Positions 19,106 to 29,304 of a stretch of DNA of 64,000 bases are shown piece by piece (the first letter of the stretch is position 1; each line of letters begins with the position of its first letter). The position numbers and the translations under genes were made by a program. The notes under the pieces were generated by a model. That model saw nothing but the letters and a program-made list of their open reading frames with translations, was not told the origin of the DNA and did no database searches. The stretch spans positions 1,703,001 through 1,767,000 of the forward strand of contig NZ_CP015405.2 of NCBI RefSeq assembly GCF_001689125.2, read 5' to 3'. Source of the DNA: Blautia pseudococcoides (GTDB lineage: Bacteria > Bacillota > Clostridia > Lachnospirales > Lachnospiraceae).

Positions 19106-22100
19106 TTAGTCTTCTTTTCTGAAGATGAAATCATATAATGTCTGGAATAGTCTTGCCGGGTCTATGGGCTTTGCCAGATGCGCATTCATTCCCGCTGCTT
19201 TGCTCTTCTCAATATCGTCGTCAAAGGCGTTAGCTGTCATGGCAATGATCGGAATGGTTTTGGCATCGGTATTGCTCAGATGACGGATATTGGTGGCTGT
19301 TGCCAGGCCATCCATGAGAGGCATCCGGATATCCATCAAAATTGCATCATAATATTTCTCCTCTGATTTGCTGAACATCTCCAGGGCACGCAGACCGTTT
19401 TCCGCTGTCTCCACAATAAACCCTTTTCCTTCCAGTAGCATGACCGCTATCTCTGTATTCAGGGGATGGTCCTCAGCCAAAAGCACACGTTTTCCTGTAA
19501 AATCATAGTCCATCTCTGCCTCTTTTTTTTCTGCCTTCTCTTCATCCTTTTTGCCCAGCGCTTTGGAAAATGCAGATATAAGAGAGGATTTGAACATAGG
19601 TTTGCTGATCAGCAGATTAACACCTGCCAATTTCGCCTCATGCTCAATGGAACTCCAGTCATATGCCGTCATTATGATGATCGTCACCTCAGGCCCCACA
19701 ATGCCGCGGATACGCCGGGCCGTCTCGATTCCATCCATCTCCGGCATTTTCCAGTCGATCAGTATCATATCAAAATATTTCCCGTTATTCCACAAATCCC
19801 GGACCCGGTTCACCGCCTTAAACCCACTGTCGGCCCACTCCGCAGATATTCCCATCTCTTTCAGGGTGACCATGGCACTCTCGCACACTGCCACATCATC
19901 ATCCACCACCAGTGTTTTAAGATTTGCAAAATTATAGGTTTGTTTCTTCTGCTTATGATGCAGTTTCTCCTCCTCTGTGATGCCCAGCTTTACATCCACA
20001 GTGAATTCTGAACCGATCTCCTTGATGGAACGGACAATAATACGTCCGTCCATCATATCCACAATATTTTTAGAAATGGCAAGGCCAAGGCCTGTTCCCC
20101 CATAAAGAGCGGTAGTCCCTGTACTTTCCTGGGAAAAGGGTTCAAATATATGGGGGAGAAACTCCTCGTTCATCCCCACGCCTGTATCGTTGATGACAAA
20201 CCGCAGGACAGCATCATTCTTTGTTCTGCGCATCTGGGCAGCCGAGAAGGTCACTTTACCGCCCTCACCGGTAAATTTTATGGCATTTGACAGGATATTG
20301 ATAAGCACCTGCTGCAGTTTCATGGCGTCTCCCATGTAATAATCATCCAGCACGGGGTCCACAATACACTCATAGTCCACACCTTTTGCGGTTGCCTGCG
20401 CATGGCAGATGGAGTTGACCCCATTGAGGAATTCCTCTGTGGGGATCTTCTCATTCTTCAGCAGCATCTTGCCGCTCTCGATCCGGCTCATATCCAGAAT
20501 ATCGTTGATCAATGACAGCAGGAAACGGGAGGAAATGCCTATCTTGGCAATACAGTCTGCCACCTGCTCATCATCCCCGATCGACTGGGCCGCTATGGTG
20601 CTCATACCTATGATGGCATTCATAGGTGTACGGATTTCGTGGCTCATGCGTGACAAAAAGTCTGATTTTGCCGCGTTGGCCTGTTCCGCGGCAACCAGGG
20701 CTGCTGCCATCTCCTCCTTCTGACGCTGTTCCTGGCGCACCACGTCAGTCACATCCGTTCTCGCAAGACATGCCCGTCCCAGTTCCTTGTCTATGTAGAA
20801 AACCTCACAGCGCTTAACCCGCAGATTCCCGGTCTCATCCTTCATCTCCACAATAAAGGAATAGGATTCACATTCCTCCAGTTGTTCTTCCATATAGCTG
20901 TATTCCAAGTGCTTCTGATAGGAGGTACAGATTGGTTCCTCCATGGTCCCTGCTGCCACTTTTTTGATCTCACTTTGGAAACGCCCGCTCCTCGGAAGAA
21001 TTCCGTATGCCCGTTCATCAAAAGAAATGAGATGATAGGTATCACGACGGATATCAATATCCGCGATCAGCTCAAAACCAAGATCCGTGATCTTTTTCAA
21101 GAGCTGTTCCTGCATTTTCTGTTCCGTCACATCAAAGGTATAAAAAAAGGTAATGATATCACCGCTCTGGGGATTTAAGTGGGAACGGAAGTTGGTATTA
21201 CTCCAGAATACGCTCCCATCCTTTCTCCTTCTTAAAAATTCAAACCTGTAATCTACTTTTCCCCCATGATAGTCCGCCAGCACTTTCTCCCGGTCAAGGG
21301 CGCTGCTGATCTTCTCTCCGTACTGCCAATCCACAGCAGACTGTGCCATATTCTGCACGGATTCCTCATATGTGGCGCCCACATGGGTAATGGCATCATC
21401 GAAGGCAGATACATAGCTCTCCACACAGTTCTTCGTCACATTGATCCGGCCTCGGAAATTTTTCTCTGAGGAGGACAGCTCCGCAAAATAAGCCATCTCT
21501 TTTTCAAACAATTCCCTGGACCTCTCCTGAATCTGTTTTTCCTCTGTAATATCCACAAAGATACAGTAAAAATACTGTTCCCCTGTTTTTTCGGTAAAGA
21601 GCTGTGCCTTTATGGAGATCCATTTGACAGTACCGTCTTTGCAGATCAGACGATTTTCATTATGTATGGTATTGCCATACTTTAACTGGGCCTTCAGCTT
21701 GTCTTTCATGACCGCCAGATCTTCGGGATAAATAACAGAAGACATGCGGCTGCCCATGCCGGCAAACTCCTGTCTGGTATAGCCAAGGAATTCAAAAAGA
21801 CCGTCATTGGCTTCAATGACGGAAAAGAACTCGTCAAATCTGCAGCGGAATACCGCACCGGGTATATTATTATAGATATGCAGCAGATCTTCATGGAGTC
21901 CCCCTGTATCCGAGAGACAGATATTCTTTATCAGCCATTTTTCCTGATCCAGGGCCAGTGTGAAATGTCCCTCCATCTGCCAGGTATATGTCTCATTTCT
22001 TAAATCCAGCCTGCAGGAAAGGCTGCAAATCCCATGGCCCAGAGGCTGTTCGTATATAACAGAGACTTGCGGATAAAAAACATCATTTATATTTTCTATA

Positions 22101-22276
22101 TCTCTGCGGATATGATCCAGCACCTCTTGTCTTCCATGGGCATATTCCCTTTTTCCGGCGTCCATAAAGCGAATATCACTGTCCAAAAATTCCGCTGCCT
22201 TCTCAGGCTCCCGCAGTGCGAACCAGGTATTACAGAATTCTTCTACAGCCAGCCCGGCATCTCTTTTCTTTCCCAT
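19106..22276 (-). CDS. Hybrid sensor histidine kinase: SnoaL-like, PAS repeats, HisKA, HATPase, two receivers
   Basis: About 1056 residues from the ATG at 22276, which has AGAGGAATG upstream; an in-frame ATG at 22333 lacks a ribosome binding site. The first ~120 residues resemble a SnoaL/NTF2-like fold (VEEFCNTWFALREPEKAAEFL). PAS-type segments follow (e.g. NIPGAVFRCRFDEFFSVIEANDGLFEFLGY). The H-box is SRMSHEIRTPMNAIIGM, and the ATPase motifs are NAIKFTGEGG, DTGVGM and GGTGLGLAI. Two receiver domains end the protein, with phosphoacceptor Asp in LIDWKMPEMDG and LMDIRMPLMDG. No transmembrane segment is seen, so it is probably cytoplasmic. There is no output domain, so phosphorelay to another protein is expected; the downstream double-GntR gene is the nearest regulator. 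Confidence 0.9.
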   Translation of the reverse strand: MGKKRDAGLAVEEFCNTWFALREPEKAAEFLDSDIRFMDAGKREYAHGRQEVLDHIRRDIENINDVFYPQVSVIYEQPLGHGICSLSCRLDLRNETYTWQMEGHFTLALDQEKWLIKNICLSDTGGLHEDLLHIYNNIPGAVFRCRFDEFFSVIEANDGLFEFLGYTRQEFAGMGSRMSSVIYPEDLAVMKDKLKAQLKYGNTIHNENRLICKDGTVKWISIKAQLFTEKTGEQYFYCIFVDITEEKQIQERSRELFEKEMAYFAELSSSEKNFRGRINVTKNCVESYVSAFDDAITHVGATYEESVQNMAQSAVDWQYGEKISSALDREKVLADYHGGKVDYRFEFLRRRKDGSVFWSNTNFRSHLNPQSGDIITFFYTFDVTEQKMQEQLLKKITDLGFELIADIDIRRDTYHLISFDERAYGILPRSGRFQSEIKKVAAGTMEEPICTSYQKHLEYSYMEEQLEECESYSFIVEMKDETGNLRVKRCEVFYIDKELGRACLARTDVTDVVRQEQRQKEEMAAALVAAEQANAAKSDFLSRMSHEIRTPMNAIIGMSTIAAQSIGDDEQVADCIAKIGISSRFLLSLINDILDMSRIESGKMLLKNEKIPTEEFLNGVNSICHAQATAKGVDYECIVDPVLDDYYMGDAMKLQQVLINILSNAIKFTGEGGKVTFSAAQMRRTKNDAVLRFVINDTGVGMNEEFLPHIFEPFSQESTGTTALYGGTGLGLAISKNIVDMMDGRIIVRSIKEIGSEFTVDVKLGITEEEKLHHKQKKQTYNFANLKTLVVDDDVAVCESAMVTLKEMGISAEWADSGFKAVNRVRDLWNNGKYFDMILIDWKMPEMDGIETARRIRGIVGPEVTIIIMTAYDWSSIEHEAKLAGVNLLISKPMFKSSLISAFSKALGKKDEEKAEKKEAEMDYDFTGKRVLLAEDHPLNTEIAVMLLEGKGFIVETAENGLRALEMFSKSEEKYYDAILMDIRMPLMDGLATATNIRHLSNTDAKTIPIIAMTANAFDDDIEKSKAAGMNAHLAKPIDPARLFQTLYDFIFRKED

Positions 22277-22479
22277 TGATTCATTCCTCTCATTACAGCA
22301 TTCTTCCTTCTGCTTGTCTCTTTTCCTCTTCATTTTATCTTAACACTTATCGAAATTATTGTAAACGGTGCATTTTATGTGCGCGGGCGCATACGTCACC
22401 ACCCGGCGGATTTTTTCTCCCTGGTATTCCATCATTACTTCTTCCTGCCCCATCCTCTATCATGTAACTGATCATAAAC

Positions 22480-22630
22480 TAAAATATTTTACTGTCGGCG
22501 GCACTTCCCTGAAAAATGTACCTGCCGGATACCACAAAGCACATCCTCAGGCCCAATACCTGAAAGATAAAAGCTGGTATCTGGAATATCCCATAGGTGA
22601 TGAGAGAGACCTTGATTTTCTAAAACACAC
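22480..22630 (+). pseudogene. C-terminal remnant of a DUF2461 protein
   Basis: On the plus strand this stretch translates as VGGTSLKNVPAGYHKAHPQ followed by YLKDKSWYLEYPIGDE, the usual C-terminal part of DUF2461 (TIGR02453) proteins. The N-terminal ~130 codons of that family are absent upstream. It lies between two minus-strand kinase genes and runs into the terminator hairpin of one of them. I read it as a gene remnant. Confidence 0.5.
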
Positions 22631-22634
22631 AAAA

Positions 22635-22676
22635 AAGGAGAAGCCCCTTCCGTATCACGGACAGCAGGCTCTCCTT
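22635..22676 (-). terminator. Rho-independent terminator after the second hybrid kinase
   Basis: AAGGAGAGCCT and GGCTTCTCCTT arms flank a ~20-nt loop. On the minus strand a run of seven T follows, 25 nt after the kinase stop. Confidence 0.75.
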
Positions 22677-22700
22677 TTTTTCCTTGGGTGCTTATATTCC

Positions 22701-25700
22701 TTATTCCACTGCCAGATATTGATACAGAAGTTTATCCAGAGCATCCATGTCTATGGGTTTTGGAAAATGGGCATTCATGCCTGCCCGTATGGCTGCATGT
22801 GCATCTTCAGCAAATGCGTTGGCAGTCATGGCTATAATAGACATTTTTTTCACATCCTTCCGGTCCATCCCGCGGATTATTTTGGCAGCCTCATATCCGT
22901 CCATCCGCGGCATCTGGATGTCCATGAGTATCATATCATAATACCCTTCCCCGGAATCAGATACCATCTTCACGGCTTCCTCCCCGTCACACGCTTCCTC
23001 TATCCTTGCTCCCGTTTCCCCGATCAGTTCCCGGGCAATCTCTCTGTTGATCTCGTTATCCTCCACAAGCAGGATCCTCTTGTCTGAATAATCTTTCCTG
23101 ACAGAAGGCCGTATCATTTCCTTTGATGGCTTTTCGCCGCTGAGCTCCTCCAGCAGGCCGCACAGCTTTGCATGATAAAACGGCTTTGCCAGAAATGCTG
23201 TAACCCCGGCTTCCACAGCCTCCCGCTCTATCTCTGACCAGTCGTAAGCAGTCAGTACGATCACGGGAATCCCGGCTCCTATAACTCTTCGGATACGGCG
23301 GGTCACCTCCACTCCGTCCATATCCGGCATCTTCCAGTCCACGATCACCAGACCATAGGGGTCTGCCGTCTTCTCTGCCTGCAGGACTTTATGGACAGCG
23401 GTGCTGCCGTCTGTGACAGATTCAGCTTTGAGTCCCATCTCTTCCAACAGTTCGGCCGCATTTTCACAGATGAGCCTATCGTCATCCACCATGAGACAGC
23501 GAACGCCGATCCACTCCTGGGGCACTTCCTCCTCCTCGTTCTCCTGCAGCTTCAAAGAAAGCGTCACCGTAAATACAGAGCCTGCCCCCGGTGTACTCTC
23601 CACCTGGATATCACCGTTCATCAGATCAACTACATTTTTTGTGATAGCCATCCCAAGCCCGGTACCGGTCACTTTACTGTTTGTGGAATCCTGGGCGCGC
23701 TCAAACGGCTGAAAAATCCGTTCTATAAATTCTCCGCTCATGCCGATTCCGGTATCTTCACAGCAAAATACATAATTCAGATAGCCCTTGCGGTTCCCTG
23801 CTTTCTGCGTCACAGTCACATGGATGTTTCCCCCTGCAGGCGTATATTTAATGGCATTGCTCAGAATGTTGATGCATACCTGCCGGACACGCAGGGAATC
23901 TCCGATAACCTTTTCATTCCGCAGTTTAATAAGCTCCACTTCCAGGTTCAGCCTGTTTGCGTCTGCCTGAGGTCTTAAAAGCTCCGTAAGTTCAGATATA
24001 AGCTCCGCGAAATTAAAAGGTTCATATCTTAGGGAGAGTTTTCCGCTCTCAATCTTTGACATATCCAGTATATCATTGATCAGACTGAGCAGATGTTTGC
24101 TGGAAAGCCCGATTTTTTTCAAGCACTCTGCTACACGGTCCCTGTCGTTGAGATGGGCTGCCGCGATAGCTGCCATTCCCACAATGGCATTCATGGGGGT
24201 CCGGATATCATGGCTCATATTAGACAAGAACTGACTCTTTGCCCTGCTGGCCGCCATGGCATTGTCAAGGGCACTCTGAAGCGCCTGACGCTGCTGTTCC
24301 TCCTCATAGCGCTGCTCATCTATACGGCGTGATATCAGGATTGCCAGCCTGTCCTCAGAATACGGGTTATCCACATGGATGATCTGTGTGGAGGTCCAGT
24401 GGTAGACATCGTCTGTGAGCATTTGCCTGGCTTCCATAAATACCTCTTTTTTTGTCCCCAGCACCTCTCTTAGATTTTCAAGTGCAAACCGGCTGATATA
24501 ATCACTGAGGCTGTCCTCATGTATGGTATGCAGCATGTCTTCAAAAAGTTCACTGTATGTTTCCTGTTTTCCTATGTTCAGCTTCAGTGCCGGGTCGATA
24601 TAGATAAATCCAAGCGAATCTCTTGTAAGGTTCACACTGATGATAACCGGATAGGCATTGGAGATCGCCCCTACCAAAGTCAGACGCTCCTGAAGCTTTT
24701 GTCTCTCTTCTTCCTCTGCTCTTAACTTTTCCTCCGTCACATCATGGAAGGTTGCGATCAAAACCGGATTTTCATTTTCATCCAGAGTTTTCTCAACAAT
24801 CCCGGCAGCCCAGAAATAAGTGCCGTCTTTTTTTATGACCCTGTTTTCAAATATATGTTTATTATCCCTGTCCGCTTTTACTTTAGAAAGTCTTGTTACC
24901 TGTTGATATTCATCCGGATGGATGATTTCCTGAAGGCTGACCCCTTTGGGCGCATCATTGGAGGCGCTGTCCGGATAAGACAAAAGGCGCAGTCCCTCTC
25001 TGTTCAGCTGAAGCAGATGATAGGGCTGCTCCACGGTTATGAGAGCAACGCCCTCCGGAATGGCATTATATAAATGTCCGATATAATTCGCCTGGCTTCT
25101 CAGCCTTTTATTCGTTTTATTCACATAGTGCAGGTAGAATGCAAAAAGCAGGAAAATCCCCACCAGTATACTGGCAATAAGCGCCAGAGAGCGCAGCAGG
25201 ATAACATTGGTCTGTGCATCCACCACCTGCTTTGGTATAATGGATATGAGATACCAGTCCGTATCCAGCTTCAGGGGCGTATAGCAAAAAACCGTATCCT
25301 CCTCCTGATAGTAAAAAACAGCCCATCCGGTACGGAGGTCTTCCAGAGACTGCCGGAATTCTGTAATACCAGCCTCCTCATTTTTGGCAGCCGGCAGCAT
25401 ATCGAACAAATTCTGGACCGTTTTATTACTGTTCGGATGAGGCGAACGTATCAGCACATCCCCCTGGGTATTGACAACATAAGAAAATCCGGCATCATTG
25501 TAAAAGGACAGGCTGAAACTGTTCACAATACTCTCCACCTCATACTGTTTTATAAGGTATCCAGTGGCATCCTGCAGTTTTACCCGGACAAACAATTCAA
25601 AAACATTGATGCCTGTAACACTGCTGATATGGGTGTCCAGAATTCCGGAATCCTGCTTCTTATCCTGCAGGGCCTTCTCCACCGCTTCATCCTTTTCGGA

Positions 25701-26045
25701 CTGTTCAGGAATACAAGTGCCGTCTGAGAGATAGAGCTGCATACCGCTTTCTAAATTACTGTAATCTTCCATCACATCAGCCAGCTCTTGTTCCTGTTCC
25801 CTTGTATATTGCTCCATATAACCGGCTATGGTATCCATAGACTCATAATTTTTCCCGAGCTGAACCTTCAGTGTGTTGCATCCCTGCCGGGTGCTCTCCA
25901 TGATGGTATTGATCGACTGTTCCCAGAGCTGTTTTTTAACCCCCTGCACAAAAAGAAAAGTAAGAAGGAAAAGAACAATACCCACCAGCACTGCAGCCAG
26001 TGCCGTCTTTTTCTTTATGCCTGAAGCTTCTTTGTTTTGAATCAC
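22701..26045 (-). CDS. Membrane hybrid histidine kinase with dCache sensor and two receivers
   Basis: 1114 residues. TM1 (ALAAVLVGIVLFLLTFLFVQG) and a second TM near residue 290 (LALIASILVGIFLLFAFYLHY) bracket a ~250-residue extracytoplasmic region with the look of a double Cache domain (YNDAGFSYVVNTQGDVLIRSP). Inside, a PAS domain with PAC tail, an H-box SNMSHDIRTPMNAIVGM, ATPase motifs NAIKYTPAGG, DTGIGM and GTGLGMAI, and two receivers (IVDWKMPDMDG, LMDIQMPRMDG) follow in order. Its start overlaps the stop of the solute-binding lipoprotein gene by 4 nt, so the lipoprotein may present a ligand to the sensor. Confidence 0.92.
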   Translation of the reverse strand: MIQNKEASGIKKKTALAAVLVGIVLFLLTFLFVQGVKKQLWEQSINTIMESTRQGCNTLKVQLGKNYESMDTIAGYMEQYTREQEQELADVMEDYSNLESGMQLYLSDGTCIPEQSEKDEAVEKALQDKKQDSGILDTHISSVTGINVFELFVRVKLQDATGYLIKQYEVESIVNSFSLSFYNDAGFSYVVNTQGDVLIRSPHPNSNKTVQNLFDMLPAAKNEEAGITEFRQSLEDLRTGWAVFYYQEEDTVFCYTPLKLDTDWYLISIIPKQVVDAQTNVILLRSLALIASILVGIFLLFAFYLHYVNKTNKRLRSQANYIGHLYNAIPEGVALITVEQPYHLLQLNREGLRLLSYPDSASNDAPKGVSLQEIIHPDEYQQVTRLSKVKADRDNKHIFENRVIKKDGTYFWAAGIVEKTLDENENPVLIATFHDVTEEKLRAEEEERQKLQERLTLVGAISNAYPVIISVNLTRDSLGFIYIDPALKLNIGKQETYSELFEDMLHTIHEDSLSDYISRFALENLREVLGTKKEVFMEARQMLTDDVYHWTSTQIIHVDNPYSEDRLAILISRRIDEQRYEEEQQRQALQSALDNAMAASRAKSQFLSNMSHDIRTPMNAIVGMAAIAAAHLNDRDRVAECLKKIGLSSKHLLSLINDILDMSKIESGKLSLRYEPFNFAELISELTELLRPQADANRLNLEVELIKLRNEKVIGDSLRVRQVCINILSNAIKYTPAGGNIHVTVTQKAGNRKGYLNYVFCCEDTGIGMSGEFIERIFQPFERAQDSTNSKVTGTGLGMAITKNVVDLMNGDIQVESTPGAGSVFTVTLSLKLQENEEEEVPQEWIGVRCLMVDDDRLICENAAELLEEMGLKAESVTDGSTAVHKVLQAEKTADPYGLVIVDWKMPDMDGVEVTRRIRRVIGAGIPVIVLTAYDWSEIEREAVEAGVTAFLAKPFYHAKLCGLLEELSGEKPSKEMIRPSVRKDYSDKRILLVEDNEINREIARELIGETGARIEEACDGEEAVKMVSDSGEGYYDMILMDIQMPRMDGYEAAKIIRGMDRKDVKKMSIIAMTANAFAEDAHAAIRAGMNAHFPKPIDMDALDKLLYQYLAVE

Positions 26046-27319
26046 TGTGATCCCCTTTCTGCGGTATTTTGTTCATCCATCCATTCCATGGTCTCATCCA
26101 GAGTCTCCCCGGAAAGCAGTTTGACAGAAACCTCTTTTGTCCATTCCCATATGGGAATGGACAAAAGCCCGTCAGTTCCTATCACCGTTTTTCCTGACTG
26201 ATAACAGGAGACCAGAGGCTGGATCTCCTGGACAGAGGAAGGGCTTCCACCCTTTAAGGGGCTGAAGGAGCACTGCTGGTCCGCAAGCTTCTGTATATTT
26301 TCCGGCCCGGTAAAATATTCAACGAACTGAAGCGCAGCATTCAGGTGTTCACTGTCCGCATTCACACCCAGCCTGGTATCCGCATTGATGACCAGAAGGG
26401 AACCATCCTCCAATACAGGATAGGGCGCCACCTCAAACTCAAATTCCGGATTCATACTCTTCATCCGTCCGGCAGCCCAGGCTCCGGTCAGCATAAACGG
26501 GGTTTTCCCCTTGACAAACTCCACCAGATCATCGGAAGTCTTATTCGTTTCCAAAGCTGCTGCTGCATTGATATATCCTTTGGTGATCATGTTCTCCGCC
26601 AGAGAAAAACCGGGGGCCAGATATTCACTGAGCTTTACCTTGCCCTGATTGAGCCGTTCAAACACCTCCGCCTGGCTGTTGTCCTGATATACGGAATAGA
26701 ATCCCTTTCCAATAGCCAGTGTTTTTAAAGAGATATCATTGTTGGCGATCACAGGTGTGATTCCCTCTTTTACAAAATAACTGCAGACCTGTTCCCACTC
26801 CTCAAGATTCCCCGGAACCTCCTGTTTATGTTCTTTCAGGAGGGACAGGTTACAGTACAGACCAAATACAGACACTGTAGTGGGAACCCAGTAAATACCT
26901 CCGTCGTCCTCCATCTGCCCCCTCATGGCTTCCGTGTAATTTGATATGGAATCCAGCCCTGACAACTCCGCAAGCTTTCCCTGGCGCTCCAGCTCCAGCA
27001 CCACATCGTGATTCACCATGAAAACATCATCACCTTTTTGGGCATCCATTCTCTTATTCAGAGCCTCAAAATATTCATCCCCCTTCAGGCTTTCATACGA
27101 CACACGAATATCCGGATTCTCATCCATGAATCCGGATATGATCTCCTCAATAACCGTTACATTTTCAGGTTCATATTTATTTCCAAAAAAAGTTATGGAT
27201 GTAACATTCTCCGGTATCTCCTGATAATTTGTCACGGTATTCCTTTCACCGCATCCGCCAAGTGTATAAATGCTGCTCAATACCACCAGCGAAAGCAGTA
27301 CACACTCTTTTCTTTTCAT
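26042..27319 (-). CDS. ABC-type extracellular solute-binding lipoprotein
   Basis: 425 residues from the ATG at 27319, which has AAAGGAG upstream. The start MKRKECVLLSLVVLSS leads to a lipobox TLGGC with Cys23 as lipidation site. The body resembles family 1 sugar-binding proteins (ITFFGNKYEPENVTVIEEIISGF, GIYWVPTTVSVFGLYCNLSLL, FMLTGAWAAGRMKSM). No permease or ATPase genes accompany it. It is instead translationally coupled to a dCache hybrid kinase and preceded by an EAL gene, so I infer a sensory co-receptor role outside the membrane, not transport as such. Confidence 0.88.
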   Translation of the reverse strand: MKRKECVLLSLVVLSSIYTLGGCGERNTVTNYQEIPENVTSITFFGNKYEPENVTVIEEIISGFMDENPDIRVSYESLKGDEYFEALNKRMDAQKGDDVFMVNHDVVLELERQGKLAELSGLDSISNYTEAMRGQMEDDGGIYWVPTTVSVFGLYCNLSLLKEHKQEVPGNLEEWEQVCSYFVKEGITPVIANNDISLKTLAIGKGFYSVYQDNSQAEVFERLNQGKVKLSEYLAPGFSLAENMITKGYINAAAALETNKTSDDLVEFVKGKTPFMLTGAWAAGRMKSMNPEFEFEVAPYPVLEDGSLLVINADTRLGVNADSEHLNAALQFVEYFTGPENIQKLADQQCSFSPLKGGSPSSVQEIQPLVSCYQSGKTVIGTDGLLSIPIWEWTKEVSVKLLSGETLDETMEWMDEQNTAERGSQ

Positions 27320-27401
27320 CCAGCCCGCACTCCTTTGCCCCTCTATGTTCTGTATATGTATGACAGTCACCCGAACCCCGCAAACTCTGTTCATATATGT
27401 T

Positions 27402-29153
27402 TCATTCTATCATAGGAGTGCAAAAAGTGCAATCAATCTGTAACCCCTGTTCTGCTGTCTTATGAGGCAGTGATAAAACAGAGCCGCCCTCCTCCGAAAA
27501 ATAAAGTCTCTCAAATTCGCCGGCACTCACAGGCCTTCCGAATAAAAATCCCTGTATATAATCCGGTGAAGCCTGCATAACTGTCGCAAACTCTTCTTTT
27601 GTCTCCACACCCTCCACACAGACCTTTAAATGAATGATATGTGCCAGCTTGACAATGTACTCCAGAAAAATATACTCATAACTGTCTTTGCAGAGGCCCT
27701 TGATAAAGCTGCGGTCTATCTTAATGACATTGGCCGGCAGTTCCTTGAGGTGGCTCAGAGAAGAATAACCTGTCCCAAAATCATCAATGGCGATTCCGTA
27801 TCCCATCTCATGCATATCCTTAAATTCCTGGTTCAGGAAATGCAGATTGGGCACCCAGCAGCTCTCTGTCAGCTCCAGGATCAGATTTTTTGCGGATACC
27901 TTGGGCACATGTTCATTTTTCAGATATTCCAGCAAGGCATTTTCTTTCAACTGGATGTAAGACACATTGATGCTCATGGTAAAATCAGGATTATATTTCT
28001 GCCACTCCCGGCACTGCTTTGCGCCCTCCTCCAATACCCATTTTCCCACCTGGATGATCAGATGATTTTCTTCCAGAAGAGGAATGAATGCAATAGGCGA
28101 GACCTCGCCGTGGTCAGGGGAATGCCAGCGCAGCAGGGCTTCCGCCCCCACTACTCGCTTATTTTCCGCATCGATCTGGGGCTGATAAAACAGCTCAAAT
28201 TCACTGCATCCGTTGTTTACACAGGTGTGCAGACTCTCCTGCAGTTCCATGATCTTCCGCTTTCTGTTGTACATTTCCCTGGAAAAGAACACAAGCTGGT
28301 TCTTTCCGTTCATCTTCGCGATCTCCACTGCATTTTCCGCGTGCCTGAATAATTTCTGATATGTCCGTCCATCCCCAGGTATCACACAGGCCCCGGCAGA
28401 AACAGATATGAGCAGCGTCTGGTCATCCACAGTAAATTGATTTGCAACAAACAACTGAATATTATCATAAATCTCCTGGATGTTCTCCCTGGTACCCCCC
28501 TCCATCCAGAAGGCAAACTCATCTCCATCCAAACGATACATCTGGCATCCCGGGGGAAGCAGTTCTGATATGCGTGTGGAAATCATGTTGAGTGCCCTGT
28601 CACCAAAAGCATAACTATATTTTTCATTAATATTTTTAAAATTGTCTATATCCAGGACTACCATGACTCCCTGCATACGTTTCCCACATTTTAGGACCTG
28701 ACAGATATCGTGTTCAAACTGGTTTCTGTTCATCAGACCTGTAACATTGTCGAATTTGTTCTGCTTACCAATGTTGGAAATCCTGCCAAGCATAAAAAGG
28801 GGCCGGTGCTGTTCATCGGTCTTCACTTTTCCTCTGCACGATACCCATATGATCTGTCCTGTTTTTCCATAGACCCGGTATTCCATATCATGATAGTCCT
28901 TGACACCATCCTGGATAAGCTGCAGGTCCTCAAGCCATAGCCGCAGATCTTCCGCTACCATCACGCTTCCCCAGACAGCAACCACATCCTCCTCTATGCC
29001 CCGGTCTACATTAAAATCTTCATATGCATTTTCCGATATGTAAAAAGTTCCGTTCTGGATATCCCACATATATAGATAATCATCTGTAGTCTCGGAAAGC
29101 AGATCCAAAAATACACTGGCTGAAAATTCCGTTTGTTTAATTAAATTAGGCAT
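27402..29153 (-). CDS. PAS-GGDEF-EAL protein, probable cyclic-di-GMP phosphodiesterase
   Basis: 583 residues. N-terminal PAS-like domain (~1-130), a GGDEF domain (~135-290) whose active site reads RLDGDEFAFW, and an EAL domain (~305-555). The EAL domain keeps its key motifs: GAEALLRW, LELTES, AIDDFGTGYSS, KIDRSFI, CVEGVET and QGFLFGRP. It should therefore hydrolyse c-di-GMP. The first Gly of GGDEF is Asp, so cyclase activity is doubtful and that domain may serve as a GTP-sensing regulator. GGAGG precedes the ATG. It is the first gene of a likely operon with the lipoprotein (82 nt downstream) and the dCache kinase. Confidence 0.9.
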   Translation of the reverse strand: MPNLIKQTEFSASVFLDLLSETTDDYLYMWDIQNGTFYISENAYEDFNVDRGIEEDVVAVWGSVMVAEDLRLWLEDLQLIQDGVKDYHDMEYRVYGKTGQIIWVSCRGKVKTDEQHRPLFMLGRISNIGKQNKFDNVTGLMNRNQFEHDICQVLKCGKRMQGVMVVLDIDNFKNINEKYSYAFGDRALNMISTRISELLPPGCQMYRLDGDEFAFWMEGGTRENIQEIYDNIQLFVANQFTVDDQTLLISVSAGACVIPGDGRTYQKLFRHAENAVEIAKMNGKNQLVFFSREMYNRKRKIMELQESLHTCVNNGCSEFELFYQPQIDAENKRVVGAEALLRWHSPDHGEVSPIAFIPLLEENHLIIQVGKWVLEEGAKQCREWQKYNPDFTMSINVSYIQLKENALLEYLKNEHVPKVSAKNLILELTESCWVPNLHFLNQEFKDMHEMGYGIAIDDFGTGYSSLSHLKELPANVIKIDRSFIKGLCKDSYEYIFLEYIVKLAHIIHLKVCVEGVETKEEFATVMQASPDYIQGFLFGRPVSAGEFERLYFSEEGGSVLSLPHKTAEQGLQIDCTFCTPMIE

Positions 29154-29251
29154 GGCAACCTCCTGTGCACCTTAATAAATACATTATAACTTAATTTATT
29201 TGTCTTTACCAGGTGGTTTTCTGTAATATTATGCCTATTTATGTAAAGAAA

Positions 29252-29285
29252 AGAGCAGAAAACAGCCTCAGCCTTTTTCTGCTCT
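29252..29285 (-). terminator. Terminator after the thioredoxin reductase-like gene
   Basis: AGAGCAGAAAAA and TTTTCTGCTCT arms with TTTCTTT after them on the minus strand, 20 nt beyond the reductase stop. Confidence 0.75.
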
Positions 29286-29304
29286 GAATCATAATTTTGA
29301 TAAA

